Source of the DNA: Burkholderiaceae bacterium
Lineage (GTDB): Bacteria > Pseudomonadota > Gammaproteobacteria > Burkholderiales > Burkholderiaceae
Reading direction: 5' to 3'
NCBI GenBank assembly: GCA_023266335.1
Contig: JAHFQJ010000005.1
Location: 22,110 to 86,109 of the forward strand
Length of the DNA: 64,000 nt
In this document: positions 31,910 to 41,561 of the stretch, in pieces
Position numbering within the stretch: position 1 is the first letter of the stretch
Layout of the letters: every line of letters begins with the position of its first letter
The notes under the pieces: generated by a model
Seen by the model: the letters and a program-made list of their open reading frames with translations, nothing else
What the model was told of the DNA's origin: nothing
Database searches by the model: none
Position numbers and translations under genes: made by a program

Positions 31910-33138
31910 ATTTTTTCAAGTTGATTAATTTCAATGCTTGGATTAAGCCAAGTACATCCGGCAAAGTGATTGTTACTATTATTTACAATATTAAAAATTA
32001 AGGCTAAATCCTGCCATTCATAATTATTGACTAAATGAGTATCGCTGCTGGATAAAGCTGTCTGTACAGAATAAGTTCCTATGCCAAAATTAGCAGGGAA
32101 CTGGATATTATATATAATTTCACTGTTAGCAGGAACATTAGATAAGCTTTGCTTGGTTAAATAAGTGTTAGTTCCATACATAACCTGCCCAAGGCGGTCT
32201 TTAATGCCAAAACCTAACACTAAATTTTCAATAAAGTTATAAGTTTTAACTCTTATACTTAATATTACTTTTTGAGCAACGTCAACTACTTCAATTTGTT
32301 TGCCGTCTAAATCAAGCAGTTTAATTTCCTCTACTTTAGCTTCGCCAGTACCGGATATGGTTTGTATTTTACCATCTGGTTTAACTTCCTGCCTAACTTG
32401 CTGATTTTGCTTATCTGCAAGAATAGCATTGTAATAATCCATTACAGCTTCGGGTTGCCCTTCCATCACAATAGTACCACTACTTAGCAAAATAGCCCTA
32501 TCGCAAATAGACTGAATTGCCGCCTTATCATGTGAAACAAATAATAAAGTTGTGCCTTGCTTTCTAAATTCACGGATTCTTTCAAAACTCTTATGCTGAA
32601 AATAAGCATCACCCACTGATAGTGCTTCATCTACAATTAAAATACCCGGTCTATAGGCAGTTGCTGTGCTAAAAGCTAACCTAACCTGCATACCGCTTGA
32701 ATAAACTCTTACAGGGTAATCAATATATTCGCCAATCTCTGCAAAACTTTCAATATGAGACATAGCTTTATGAATTTCTTCATAACTATAGCCAAGCATT
32801 TGCCCTGCCATATAAACATTTTGCCGCCCAGTAAAATCCGGATGAAACCCCATACCTAATTCAAGAAGTGCAGCGACTTTACCATGCATGGTTACTGTAC
32901 CAGTAGTAGGGGTAGTAGTTCCTGTAATTATTTTTAATAATGTGCTTTTACCTGCACCATTTATACCAATAATTCCAACTGCTTCACCCTCATTTACAGT
33001 AAAATTGATGTTTTTTAAAACCCATTTTTTTACATGGAAGCTGCCGAAAAACGGCATCAGCCACTCAATTAATCTGCCATAGCGTTTTTTATATTGTTTA
33101 TAAGCTTTGCCTATATTATTTACTGTTATTTTGCCCAT
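31906..33138 (-). CDS. wzt: Polysaccharide ABC transporter ATP-binding protein with C-terminal carbohydrate-binding domain
   Basis: 410 residues. The ATPase domain (about 1-245) has Walker A GINGAGKSTLLKI, the signature VYSSGMQVRLAFS and Walker B ILIVDEALSVGD. The extra C-terminal region (about 265-410) matches the Wzt C-terminal beta-sandwich that recognises the modified end of an O-chain (SETIDF-type PILAVR is replaced by VLGFGIKDRLGQVMYGTNTY, which is the family's typical strand). With Wzm it exports lipid-linked glycan to the periplasm. Its start overlaps the wzm stop by one base (TAATG). Confidence 0.94.
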   Translation of the reverse strand: MGKITVNNIGKAYKQYKKRYGRLIEWLMPFFGSFHVKKWVLKNINFTVNEGEAVGIIGINGAGKSTLLKIITGTTTPTTGTVTMHGKVAALLELGMGFHPDFTGRQNVYMAGQMLGYSYEEIHKAMSHIESFAEIGEYIDYPVRVYSSGMQVRLAFSTATAYRPGILIVDEALSVGDAYFQHKSFERIREFRKQGTTLLFVSHDKAAIQSICDRAILLSSGTIVMEGQPEAVMDYYNAILADKQNQQVRQEVKPDGKIQTISGTGEAKVEEIKLLDLDGKQIEVVDVAQKVILSIRVKTYNFIENLVLGFGIKDRLGQVMYGTNTYLTKQSLSNVPANSEIIYNIQFPANFGIGTYSVQTALSSSDTHLVNNYEWQDLALIFNIVNNSNNHFAGCTWLNPSIEINQLEKI

Positions 33139-33929
33139 TATAATTCATCCACTATATCAGCAGAGCATTTGCGGAATAAACTATATCCAAGTATACACAT
33201 AATAATTGCCATACATGTAAATGGAATTAAGCCTTGCCAAGCTACATCTTTCCCATAAACTAAAATATCTTGAAATGCAGAAATAATTTTTACCATAGGA
33301 TTATATTCTAAAATATTTCTTGACCATTGAGGTAAAGCACTAATTGGATATACAACCGGGGTAAACCAGAACCAAAATTGTATAAACACACTAAAAAACT
33401 GCCCTACATCTCTAAAAAATACATTAAGTACACCAATTATCATGCCTAAACCGGACGCAAATAAAATTAGCAGGCATAATAATGGAAATATTGATAAATA
33501 AGCCATGCCAACAAAATTACCGCTAATAATTAAAAATAAAGTAAATAAACTAAATATGATTGAAAAATTTACACATGCATTTAATATAGAAATTACAGGT
33601 AGGCATATGCGTGGGAAATTAAGTTTTTTAATGATATTTGCGTTTTCTAAAAAAATATTCTGCCCTCTAGTTAATATTTCAGCAAATAAACCCCAAGTTA
33701 AACTGCCGGCACACAAAAATATGCTATAGGCAAATCCTTTATCTACTCCAGATAATTTAGCATGCATAACTTGTGAAAATATGACTGTATAAACAAATAT
33801 CATGGCTAATGGATTTATAATAGTCCATGCAGCACCCAACAGTGAATTTCTATATTTTAATTGGAACTCTCTTTTTACACTGGCAAGAATAAATCCGCGG
33901 TGATGCCATAAAGTTTTTAATAAAACCAT
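33138..33929 (-). CDS. wzm: Polysaccharide ABC transporter permease
   Basis: 263 residues, ABC-2 type permease with six predicted membrane segments. The N-terminal REFQLKYRNSLLGAAWTIINPLAM and the C-terminal WFWFTPVVYPISALPQWSRNILEYNPM are the two conserved stretches of O-antigen and teichoic-acid exporters. It pairs with Wzt, coupled by a one-base stop/start overlap. It begins 61 bases downstream of the HEPN gene, so the glycan genes continue on the other side of the inserted pair. Confidence 0.95.
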   Translation of the reverse strand: MVLLKTLWHHRGFILASVKREFQLKYRNSLLGAAWTIINPLAMIFVYTVIFSQVMHAKLSGVDKGFAYSIFLCAGSLTWGLFAEILTRGQNIFLENANIIKKLNFPRICLPVISILNACVNFSIIFSLFTLFLIISGNFVGMAYLSIFPLLCLLILFASGLGMIIGVLNVFFRDVGQFFSVFIQFWFWFTPVVYPISALPQWSRNILEYNPMVKIISAFQDILVYGKDVAWQGLIPFTCMAIIMCILGYSLFRKCSADIVDEL

Positions 33930-33990
33930 ATATTATTCTTTTTATAGTAAAATTTTTGAGTGCTTATATTTAATTGTAATATGCAGGTTT

Positions 33991-34680
33991 TCATACTCTA
34001 AACTCTTCTTTTAAATAATCTTTTTTTTCAAAGCACTCTATAATTCTTTGATGAATTTCATACATTAAATCTAAAACAACATTTTTATGCATATTAAAAT
34101 CTTCAGTATAATCTTTATTTTCTACACTCGTACCATGAGCAATAGCATGTCTTATTTTAATTAGTTCATCTAAACATTCTCCGCTGGATTTATTATCTTG
34201 ATATTTTTTCCAGTACGGCTCTATTTTATTTAAGCAAAATATTTCTAAAATCTGATTTAATACATTAAAATCTATATTGCTTTTACCTATCATTAATTTA
34301 TAACTATATATTTTGCTTTGATTGAATTGCTTTTGAAAATTATCAAAATATTCACTTTTATTTTTAAGATTTTTTGGATATTCTTTTAATTGTGGCAATA
34401 CACTTTCCATATGATAAATAATCAAACTGTCTTTAAATTTGCTTAAAGGAATGCCTGACATATTCAAATTTAACATTTCAATAAATTTTTTAAATGATGT
34501 TTTAATAAAACATTCCCATATGGTAAATATCATAAATATAGATTGTATCTGCATAAATGTTTTATGCTTGTCATTAAATTCATAAAAAGAAGCATAAACC
34601 AATATCTGAATATCTAATAATTTTATTTGTGCTTCCTCTATAATTTGTGATAATTCTTGTTGTAGTTGTGATAAGAGCAT
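33991..34680 (-). CDS. HEPN-domain protein (MAE_28990/MAE_18760-like), partner of DUF262 gene
   Basis: 229 residues, all-helical in appearance with no signal peptide. Near the C-terminus IKIRHAIAHGTS gives the HEPN R-x4-H motif (R177, H182), the RNase active site of this superfamily; the N-terminal helices (about 1-60) resemble the MAE_28990 type. In known genomes such HEPN proteins are encoded beside DUF262 proteins, which is the case here: the DUF262 gene ends 12 bases upstream. A role in defence or as an RNase toxin is inferred from family context. It is much more AT-biased than wzm. Confidence 0.75.
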   Translation of the reverse strand: MLLSQLQQELSQIIEEAQIKLLDIQILVYASFYEFNDKHKTFMQIQSIFMIFTIWECFIKTSFKKFIEMLNLNMSGIPLSKFKDSLIIYHMESVLPQLKEYPKNLKNKSEYFDNFQKQFNQSKIYSYKLMIGKSNIDFNVLNQILEIFCLNKIEPYWKKYQDNKSSGECLDELIKIRHAIAHGTSVENKDYTEDFNMHKNVVLDLMYEIHQRIIECFEKKDYLKEEFRV

Positions 34681-34692
34681 ATTCTTGTTTTA

Positions 34693-35868
34693 TTAATTAT
34701 TTGTATATTCTTCAAAAATTTGAATAGCTCGCTCTATTCTATTTTTTATTCTGTATTGATAACTAGATGAGCTATTACGATGCGCATTAAATTCACTATC
34801 TTCTTTGAATGCATTAATTATACTTAGTAATAATTCATTTGTTGGTGTACGCCCTTTTTCTAAGCATTTTGCTAGACCAACTGTAATACCATCAAATACT
34901 GTGGGAGAAAATACACTATTTTTTCCTTTAAAAATATTTACTGTATTTAATTTATCCAATATATCAAATATAGCTGTAAATACTTTTTTATATTTAGGAA
35001 TATCAAAATCATCATTATTTACAATTTTTTTCATAAATTCATCTAAGCATTTTTCTGTTGTGCCTATATAATCATCATCAATGAAAAATGCTAAAAATCT
35101 TAAAACTAATTCTTGGTCATATAATTCTATTTTTTGCTTATCGCTTAATATACTAGTTACTAATTTTTTAAATGCATCATACTTACTTAAACCCTCTAAT
35201 AATTTGTTAATATTTGCATCATTTTTACCTCTATATACCGCGTTTCTAATTTCTTGTGCAGTAAGTTTAGAGCCACCTGAATTTAATCTTTTAAACAATT
35301 CATATTTCATTTCTTGGCTATTTTTTTCTTGCAAAATTTCAACTCTGCAGCCAGCTCTCTTTAAATTAATTTGAAATTTAACGGGTAATTCTGTAAATGA
35401 TAAACCCTCTAAACTTGAAACTAATTCTCCAGCAGATAATTTCCAGTTATTTTGGTTGGTGGTTCTATCATTTTCATCTGTATCTATTGTATCTATTTCA
35501 TGAAAAGTACTAGTTACTGTATTTTGTGGAATAACATTATTATCCGGCTTTAATGCACCAAAAAATGTAATAATTGTAGACATTCTTTGTAATCCATCAA
35601 TTAATTCCCATTTACCATTTTCAATTTCAGCTACGAATATAGGAGGAATAGGAATAGATAATAATATTGATTCAATTAGTGCTGTTTTTTGCTTATCTTT
35701 CCATCTAAAGTATCTTTGGTATTGTGGGCGTATTATTAGCTCTCCATCTTTATATAAATTTATTAATTCGCCAAAAGACATATCAATTCTTTTAGTGGAA
35801 AATTTTTCCGTTTCTTCAGAAATTTCACCTCTTAATTTTTCTATTTTTTCATTAATATTATTATCCAT
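34693..35868 (-). CDS. DUF262 domain protein (GmrS-like ParB/Srx-fold nucleotidase)
   Basis: 391 residues. The N-terminal DUF262 domain (about 25-210) shows RPQYQRYFRWKDKQK, SIPIPPIFVAEIENGKWELI and the hallmark DGLQR (residues 91-95). DUF262 is the NTP-hydrolysing half of type IV restriction enzyme GmrSD and of BrxU-like proteins. The C-terminal HNH domain (DUF1524) of those enzymes is absent: the rest is helical and ends at residue 391. The effector function may be supplied by the HEPN protein encoded next. The gene starts 34 bases after manC and could share its transcript. Confidence 0.85.
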   Translation of the reverse strand: MDNNINEKIEKLRGEISEETEKFSTKRIDMSFGELINLYKDGELIIRPQYQRYFRWKDKQKTALIESILLSIPIPPIFVAEIENGKWELIDGLQRMSTIITFFGALKPDNNVIPQNTVTSTFHEIDTIDTDENDRTTNQNNWKLSAGELVSSLEGLSFTELPVKFQINLKRAGCRVEILQEKNSQEMKYELFKRLNSGGSKLTAQEIRNAVYRGKNDANINKLLEGLSKYDAFKKLVTSILSDKQKIELYDQELVLRFLAFFIDDDYIGTTEKCLDEFMKKIVNNDDFDIPKYKKVFTAIFDILDKLNTVNIFKGKNSVFSPTVFDGITVGLAKCLEKGRTPTNELLLSIINAFKEDSEFNAHRNSSSSYQYRIKNRIERAIQIFEEYTNN

Positions 35869-35902
35869 AAATACCTCTTAGATCGCTAATATATTTTATA
35901 AA

Positions 35903-37342
35903 CTAAACTCTGCCGTAATTATCAGAAAATCTAACTATATCATCTTCACCCAAATACTGCCCACTTTGTACTTCTATCATTACTAAATCTAAAACACCAG
36001 GGTTTTCTAGCCTATGCTGATGTCCTGCTGGAATAAAAGTTGATTCATTAGTATCTAGAAAAATCTCTTTTTCTCCATTTACAACTTTAGCAACTCCGCT
36101 TACCACAACCCAATGCTCGCTGCGGTGATGGTGCATTTGTAAAGATAAACTTTGCTTAGGTTTAACTACAATACGCTTAATTTTAAAATTCTGCCCTTCC
36201 TCTAAAACGGTATAAGTGCCCCATGGACGATTAACTGTTTTATGAATTTTATAAATTTCATTTTTTGCTATTTTTAACTGTTCAACAATTTTTTTTACAT
36301 CTTGTGCATTATCTTTATGTACAATTAATAAAGCATCTGGAGTATCTACTACAACCATATTATCAACTCCAACCATAGCTACTAAACGGTCATTACTTTT
36401 TATGTAACTATTATTTACATCAATTAAAATGCAGTCTCCTTCACTAGAATTACCATTTTCATCTTGTGCTGATAATGAACCTAAAGCTGTCCATGAGCCT
36501 ACATCTAACCAATTAATATCAGCAGGAACAACAGCAATATTTTTTGCTTTTTCCATTAAAGCGTAATCAATTGATATATCTTCTATACCTTTAAAATATT
36601 CTTCATCTAATTTAATGGTATTTTTTATACTTGTCTCGATTTTATGATTATAACATGTTAAAACTTGTTTATATAAATTTGCATTGTAATCCTTTATGCC
36701 TTTTAGCAAAATAGAAACTTTAAAGGCAAAAATTCCGCCATTCCAATAATACTCACCGCTTTCTAAAAACTGTTTTGCTGTTTCAATATTTGGTTTTTCA
36801 CAAAATCGTTTAACTTTATATGCACCTGAATTTTCAATTATTTCACCTTGCTGAATATAACCAAAACCAGTATTCGGATGATCAGGCTGAATACCAAATG
36901 TTACTAGATAATCTGTTTGGGCAAGTTTATAAGCTTTTTCAACGGATGCGTTAAATTCATTTTCATCTTGAATGATATGGTCAGCTGGAACTACTAACAT
37001 GACTGCATCATCATCAATATATTCTTGTAATAATAATGCACCGCTTATAATTGCTGGTGCCGTATTTCTAGCTATCGGCTCTAAAAGAAAATGCTTATCA
37101 ATGTTTGAATATTTATCTTCTAATTGTTTATATTCATTATCAGTCAAAAAATAATGCTCGTGATTAGTAATAGTGAGAATATTTTCCACATTAATATTTT
37201 TTAGACTAGCCACTCGTACAAATGTCTTTTGGATTAAACTATTTCCATCTTCTAGCTTTATAAATGGTTTTGGATATAATTCTCTTGAAACCGGCCATAA
37301 CCTGCTTCCAGAACCACCAGATAAAATTACAGGTATTAACAT
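35903..37342 (-). CDS. manC: Mannose-1-phosphate guanylyltransferase / mannose-6-phosphate isomerase
   Basis: 479 residues, the common bifunctional type. The nucleotidyltransferase domain (about 1-330) has the pyrophosphorylase signature GGSGSRLWPVSRELYPKPF and later FCEKPNIETA. The C-terminal cupin isomerase domain (about 340-479) has RPWGTYTVLEEG, QMHHHRSEHWVVVSG and IPAGHQHRLENPG. It makes GDP-mannose for Gmd. It is the first gene of the minus-strand glycan operon. A candidate promoter would lie in the 37343-37522 gap, where nothing clear was found. Confidence 0.97.
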   Translation of the reverse strand: MLIPVILSGGSGSRLWPVSRELYPKPFIKLEDGNSLIQKTFVRVASLKNINVENILTITNHEHYFLTDNEYKQLEDKYSNIDKHFLLEPIARNTAPAIISGALLLQEYIDDDAVMLVVPADHIIQDENEFNASVEKAYKLAQTDYLVTFGIQPDHPNTGFGYIQQGEIIENSGAYKVKRFCEKPNIETAKQFLESGEYYWNGGIFAFKVSILLKGIKDYNANLYKQVLTCYNHKIETSIKNTIKLDEEYFKGIEDISIDYALMEKAKNIAVVPADINWLDVGSWTALGSLSAQDENGNSSEGDCILIDVNNSYIKSNDRLVAMVGVDNMVVVDTPDALLIVHKDNAQDVKKIVEQLKIAKNEIYKIHKTVNRPWGTYTVLEEGQNFKIKRIVVKPKQSLSLQMHHHRSEHWVVVSGVAKVVNGEKEIFLDTNESTFIPAGHQHRLENPGVLDLVMIEVQSGQYLGEDDIVRFSDNYGRV

Positions 37343-37522
37343 ATTTTAATTACCTTATATACTAGTATTAACACTAGGTATTATAAGCTCTTTATATAAA
37401 ATTATTCAAGATTGCAGAAATTATGGTTATTTAGCAAAAATTATCACGAATTAGCATTAGAATAATTTGAATGAAATATGGATTTATATATTTACTTTTT
37501 GATTAAAGTTTCTTAAAGTTAA
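37343..37522. other. Non-coding gap between manC and a decayed gene
   Basis: No open frame or clear hairpin is supported here. It should contain the promoter of the minus-strand glycan operon, but I could not single out a convincing -35/-10 pair in this very AT-rich stretch. Confidence 0.3.
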
Positions 37523-37799
37523 ATGGAGTTGTTTAATTTTTTAAGGAATTTAAAATAGAAGTGGTAGAAAAGACGAGAATATATGTATTAGAGATTTAGA
37601 GTAGTGAAGAAAATCTTGCCGGTACAGTACCTATTTCTACTAGTAAGTTTGCTAATCTAGCTGTTGGTTCTAAAAATAAATATATTCGTGTAAACTATGA
37701 GTTGGATGATGGAAAAATATATAAATACATAAATGTTTTGCGGCTGATGCTCCGTATTTAGATTTTACGCCGAGTAAGACGAAGAAAAAAGTATATTAA
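37523..37799 (+). pseudogene. Decayed gene of unknown function
   Basis: A coherent protein reading can be followed only by crossing frames: MELFNFLRN from an ATG at 37523, then IEVVEKTRIYVLEI, an in-frame TAG at 37597, SSEENLAGTVPISTSKF through GKIYKYINV, and after a one-base slip in TTTT at about 37736-37739, FAADAPYLDFTPSKTKKKVY with a stop at 37797-37799. One nonsense codon and two frameshifts indicate a dead gene of about 90 residues. The family is not recognised. It is probably of the same kind of decay as the remnant at 3652. Confidence 0.45.
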
Positions 37800-37936
37800 A
37801 ACACTGTAAAATATTTAAATGCATTTGTATAAATCTTCAAGTTCAGAACAAATAATTACTCTTAACATGAAGATATAGTAGATATTAATAAGCTCAAGCT
37901 CATTGTAGAAATAATTATCTAAAAAATTAGGTATAT

Positions 37937-39199
37937 CTATCTGTATCTATTTAAAGATAAATCATGAGCTTGTATTTCAGGTGCTTTGCCTAAAATTAAA
38001 TCACTTAGTAATTTTCCACTTCCGCATGCCATTGTCCAACCTAATGTTCCATGCCCTGTGCTGAGCCATAAATTATTGATAGAAGTATTTCCGATAATTG
38101 GCGTGCCATCCGGAGTCGCTGGTCTTAAGCCAGCCCAAGCTCCCTTACTTTCATTATATGCTTTGGGAAACAAATCTTGTAATACAAAGTTTAGTGTATC
38201 AACTTTATTAGAATCTATAGTTTTATCAAACCCAGAAATATGTGCCATTCCCCCAACTCTAATTCTTTTATTTAGCCTAGTTAAAGCAATTTTATAATGC
38301 TCATCTAAAATTGTAGATTGAGGTGCCATGCTTTCATTAGTAATGTCAGCAGTTATGGAATATCCTTTAACCGGATAAACAGGTAAATCTAATAAACCCT
38401 CTAATAATGACCGTGAATAGCTCCCTAGTGCAACCACAACATTATCGCCTAAAATCTCTTGATTATTTGCATATACCCCGTAAACTTGTTTTCTGCCGCT
38501 TTGATATTTAACTAATAGTTTTTCCGCATTGCAGTTAAAGATAAATTTTGCACCTAACTTTTGGGCTTTTTCTGCAATAGAGTTTGTGAACATAAAACAA
38601 TCGCCGGTTTCATCATGAGGTAAATGCAGTCCGCCTGCAATTTTATGCTGAACATGAGATAAAGCCGGCTCTATTTGAGCAATTTCATGCCTTAATAACA
38701 CTTGGTGAGGTATATTATTAGACTCTAATACGGGAATATCTTTATCTAAAACCGCTTGCAGCTGCTGTTCTTTTCTAAATATTTGCAGTGTGCCTAAATT
38801 ACCGCCGTCATAATTAATATTTTCCTCAGTTTTAATATCAGCTAAACATGCTTTACTATATTCAGCTATTCTTAGCATACGCTCTTTATTTATTAAATAT
38901 TTTGATTTTCTGCAGTTATTTAAAAATTTAATTGCCCATTCTAACTGAAATAAAGTGCCATCTGGTTTTATAGCCAAAGGAGGATGCTCTTGAATTAACC
39001 ATTGTACTGCTCTTAAGGGAACTCTTGGGGCTGCCCACGGTGAAGAATAGCCATAAGAAATTTGCCCTGCATTCGCAAAACTTGTTTCTAATGCAACATT
39101 TGACTGCCTTTCTAATACTGTCACTTCTTGCCCATTTTTTGCTAAGTAATATGCCAATGTAGAGCCGATAACTCCTGCACCTAGAATAATAACACTCAT
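37937..39199 (-). CDS. dadA: D-amino-acid dehydrogenase small subunit
   Basis: 420 residues, FAD-dependent DAO family. The N-terminal dinucleotide loop is ILGAGVIGSTLAYYLAKNGQ, followed by QISYGYSSPWAAPRVPL, typical of DadA. Near the C-terminus AWAGLRPATPDGTPIIG and STGHGTLGWTMACGSG close the flavin site. It oxidises D-amino acids such as D-alanine to keto acids, passing electrons to the respiratory chain. The alanine racemase dadX that often follows is not here. The gene is flanked by unrelated genes, so it is probably monocistronic. Confidence 0.95.
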   Translation of the reverse strand: MSVIILGAGVIGSTLAYYLAKNGQEVTVLERQSNVALETSFANAGQISYGYSSPWAAPRVPLRAVQWLIQEHPPLAIKPDGTLFQLEWAIKFLNNCRKSKYLINKERMLRIAEYSKACLADIKTEENINYDGGNLGTLQIFRKEQQLQAVLDKDIPVLESNNIPHQVLLRHEIAQIEPALSHVQHKIAGGLHLPHDETGDCFMFTNSIAEKAQKLGAKFIFNCNAEKLLVKYQSGRKQVYGVYANNQEILGDNVVVALGSYSRSLLEGLLDLPVYPVKGYSITADITNESMAPQSTILDEHYKIALTRLNKRIRVGGMAHISGFDKTIDSNKVDTLNFVLQDLFPKAYNESKGAWAGLRPATPDGTPIIGNTSINNLWLSTGHGTLGWTMACGSGKLLSDLILGKAPEIQAHDLSLNRYR

Positions 39200-39282
39200 G
39201 TTTATACTCCTTTTTAATTATCAATTAATATTAAAATATACTTGTCTTAACCAGATTTAAAGCAAAGCATTATGGCATATAG

Positions 39283-39732
39283 CTAATTTTTATTAATAAT
39301 TACCATATCCCCGCAAACCTGCATTATGCTCAAAGAAATCAAGTTTTGTTCAGTTTCATTTTTAATTTTGGATTTTGTCAGCTTATTTTCTATATTATTT
39401 AAATTATTATTTACATTGATATTGCTAAACTGTAAACCTAATAAGCCATTAGCTCCTTGCTGTTTGCCTGCCTCAATAATACTTTTTACAGTTGCATCAA
39501 GCTGTGCACCATAGTTTTTTATATCGGTAAAACTGAAAATTCTGCAATAATAACCTAAATTTTTATAAATATTGCCCTGTGTACTTACAGGCAATGTGCT
39601 AACCATAAATGAAGGTTCGTCAAATTCCGCAATTTTATTTTTTTTAGTGCATGACACTAAAAATACTAATGATAATCCCAAGAATAAATATTTTGATAGA
39701 TTTTTTTTAGAGGTTTTATTTGCATAATTCAT
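39283..39732 (-). CDS. Hypothetical lipoprotein
   Basis: 149 residues. A basic N-terminus and hydrophobic stretch end in the lipobox LVSC at about residues 25-28 (FLGLSLVFLVSCTKKN), so it is predicted to be a lipoprotein. The mature part contains YYCRIFSFTDIKNYGAQLDA and GANGLLGLQFSN, recalling small YbjQ/heavy-metal-binding-like repeats, but not enough for a family call. Two Cys residues besides the lipid-bearing one are present. It is 83 bases upstream of dadA in transcript order and may be independent. Confidence 0.65.
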   Translation of the reverse strand: MNYANKTSKKNLSKYLFLGLSLVFLVSCTKKNKIAEFDEPSFMVSTLPVSTQGNIYKNLGYYCRIFSFTDIKNYGAQLDATVKSIIEAGKQQGANGLLGLQFSNINVNNNLNNIENKLTKSKIKNETEQNLISLSIMQVCGDMVIINKN

Positions 39733-40150
39733 ATATTTTATTTGTCCCGTATTCTATTTGATATTATTTTCAAGTACAATATAAATACGCAAAAAATTGA
39801 ATTTAAGATTAGCTAAAAAATGACGATAGCTTTATCAATACTTAAATTTAAACATAGCATACTTAAAATATATACTTTTAAAAAAGCATTACACGAATCC
39901 ATAATCTGTTCAAATGAAAAGATTAATGATAACGTTACATTTATTACTATACACAAATACACATAAAACTGAAAGTTATGCAGGCAGTTTTCAAGCTATC
40001 TGTGCCTAAATTGACAGTTGGTTAGTTTTAATATAAAAGCTGTATAAGTATTTTATTTAGCATTAAATATGATGAATGTTTAATAATTCTATATCAAAAA
40101 GTAAATATATCAAATAAGAATTTAAAATTTAAATGTGAAGTGTATAAATA
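39733..40150. other. Divergent intergenic region between the lipoprotein gene and ispB
   Basis: About 418 bases without a supportable frame. It should carry both promoters because the flanking genes point away from each other. I see no strong hairpin, repeat or RNA gene. The G+C content rises slightly around 39980-40015, but no structure could be assigned. Confidence 0.35.
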
Positions 40151-41203
40151 ATGAACAAACATCCATCAATTATGCTAGAATTTTTATCCGTATTGAATAA
40201 GCAGCATTTACAAAAAATCGATGAAATTATACACAATAATTTAAACACAAATATAGCGTTAATCGATGAAATTATTCATTATATTGTTGATGCGGGCGGA
40301 AAAAGATTAAGACCGCTTATCTTGATTTATATGGCATTATCTATTTTAAATACCTTTAAAAATAGTCATAATACAAGCATTATTCAAAATAATATTTATA
40401 CTCTTGCCGCTGTAGTGGAATTAATTCATACCGCAACTTTACTTCATGACGATGTGGTTGATGAATCCAGCCTAAGGAGAACAAAACCTACAACTAATGC
40501 AGTATTTGGAAATGCTCCTGCAGTTTTAGTCGGGGATTTTTTATATTCCAGAGCATTTGAAATGATGGTAGGAGTAAATAATCTTGAAATTATGCGTGTG
40601 TTGTCTAAAACAACTAATACAATAGCAGAAGGTGAAGTTTTACAGCTGATTAATATCGGCAATTTAGATATTAATTTGAATACCTATCTGGAAGTAATAT
40701 ATTGTAAAACAGCAAAATTATTTGAATCAGCCTGTGAATTAGCTGTGTTAGTTAATGATTTAGAGTTTCATACAGACGAATATAATACCGTTTTAAATAA
40801 CGCTAGAAACTATGGTAAACATTTAGGCTGTGCATTTCAGTTAATTGATGATTGGCTGGATTACGCAGGCAATGCCGACACTATGGGTAAAGACATTGGA
40901 GATGATTTAAGGCAAGGTAAAATTACTATGCCATTAATTTATCTTTTAGAATATGGATCTGATTTACAAAAACAAACTATTACTGCGTGTATCAATAAAA
41001 TTGTCGATGACAATGCCGTAAATGAAGACATAAATATGTTAATTAAATTAGTAATCGATAGCGATGCTTTAGAATATACAAAAGAACAAGCTATTATAGA
41101 AAGCGAGAAAGCTAAAAGCTCTCTTAACTTTTTAGATGATAAGAACGAATATACTAAGGCTCTTTATTATATATGCGACACTTCTATCCAAAGATTAACT
41201 TAA
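40151..41203 (+). CDS. ispB: Octaprenyl diphosphate synthase
   Basis: 350 residues, long-chain trans-prenyl synthase. GGKRLRPLI (about 51-59) begins the conserved core. The first aspartate-rich motif is LLHDDVVDESSLRR and the second QLIDDWLDYAGN. It makes the side chain of ubiquinone. The long-chain form is chosen over IspA because of its length, the two residues before the first DDxxD (Leu-Leu, not bulky aromatic) and the presence of a distinct ispA at 59518. In most betaproteobacteria it is divergent from rplU-rpmA; that neighbour is missing. Confidence 0.93.
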   Translation: MNKHPSIMLEFLSVLNKQHLQKIDEIIHNNLNTNIALIDEIIHYIVDAGGKRLRPLILIYMALSILNTFKNSHNTSIIQNNIYTLAAVVELIHTATLLHDDVVDESSLRRTKPTTNAVFGNAPAVLVGDFLYSRAFEMMVGVNNLEIMRVLSKTTNTIAEGEVLQLINIGNLDINLNTYLEVIYCKTAKLFESACELAVLVNDLEFHTDEYNTVLNNARNYGKHLGCAFQLIDDWLDYAGNADTMGKDIGDDLRQGKITMPLIYLLEYGSDLQKQTITACINKIVDDNAVNEDINMLIKLVIDSDALEYTKEQAIIESEKAKSSLNFLDDKNEYTKALYYICDTSIQRLT

Positions 41204-41230
41204 TATTTTTACACATCATATAATATTTTA

Positions 41231-41250
41231 GCGTTGCTAATATGCAACGC
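41231..41250. terminator. Hairpin between convergent ispB and hfq
   Basis: GCGTTGC (41231-41237) and GCAACGC (41244-41250) form a 7-bp G-C containing stem with a 6-base loop. It sits between the two convergent stop codons in the only 59 bases available. Flanks are AT-rich but without a long U-run, so it may act as a weak bidirectional terminator. Confidence 0.5.
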
Positions 41251-41262
41251 AGACTCAGATTA

Positions 41263-41541
41263 TTATTGAGAATCGCTATTTTGTGCTGAATTATTACTTT
41301 TTTCATCAGATTCATCTTCTATATCAAGTTTAAAGTTCACAGCACGATTTGGAACAATGGTAGATATAGCATGCTTGTATACCATTTGTGTAACTGTATT
41401 GCGTAATAAAATAACATATTGGTCAAAAGATTCTATGACGCCTTGTAATTTTATGCCGTTTACTAAATAAATAGATACTGATACGTGTTCTTTACGTAGA
41501 GTGTTTAGATATGGATCTTGTAATTGCTGTCCTTTACTCAT
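41263..41541 (-). CDS. hfq: RNA-binding protein Hfq
   Basis: 92 residues. The Sm1 motif ([20 protein letters not shown]) and Sm2 motif ([12 protein letters not shown]) are complete, with the N-terminal [15 protein letters not shown] and a short acidic Ser-rich tail ([20 protein letters not shown]). The hexamer pairs small RNAs with mRNAs. The usual neighbours miaA or der/hflX are absent. A well-formed promoter lies just upstream. Confidence 0.98.
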   Translation of the reverse strand: MSKGQQLQDPYLNTLRKEHVSVSIYLVNGIKLQGVIESFDQYVILLRNTVTQMVYKHAISTIVPNRAVNFKLDIEDESDEKSNNSAQNSDSQ

Positions 41542-41561
41542 GTCTTACCTTTTTATTATAT

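Noticed and set aside
38928..39224. 98-residue minus-strand frame overlapping dadA start
   Set aside because: The first codons are a frame-shifted reading of the DadA FAD motif; dadA itself is intact.
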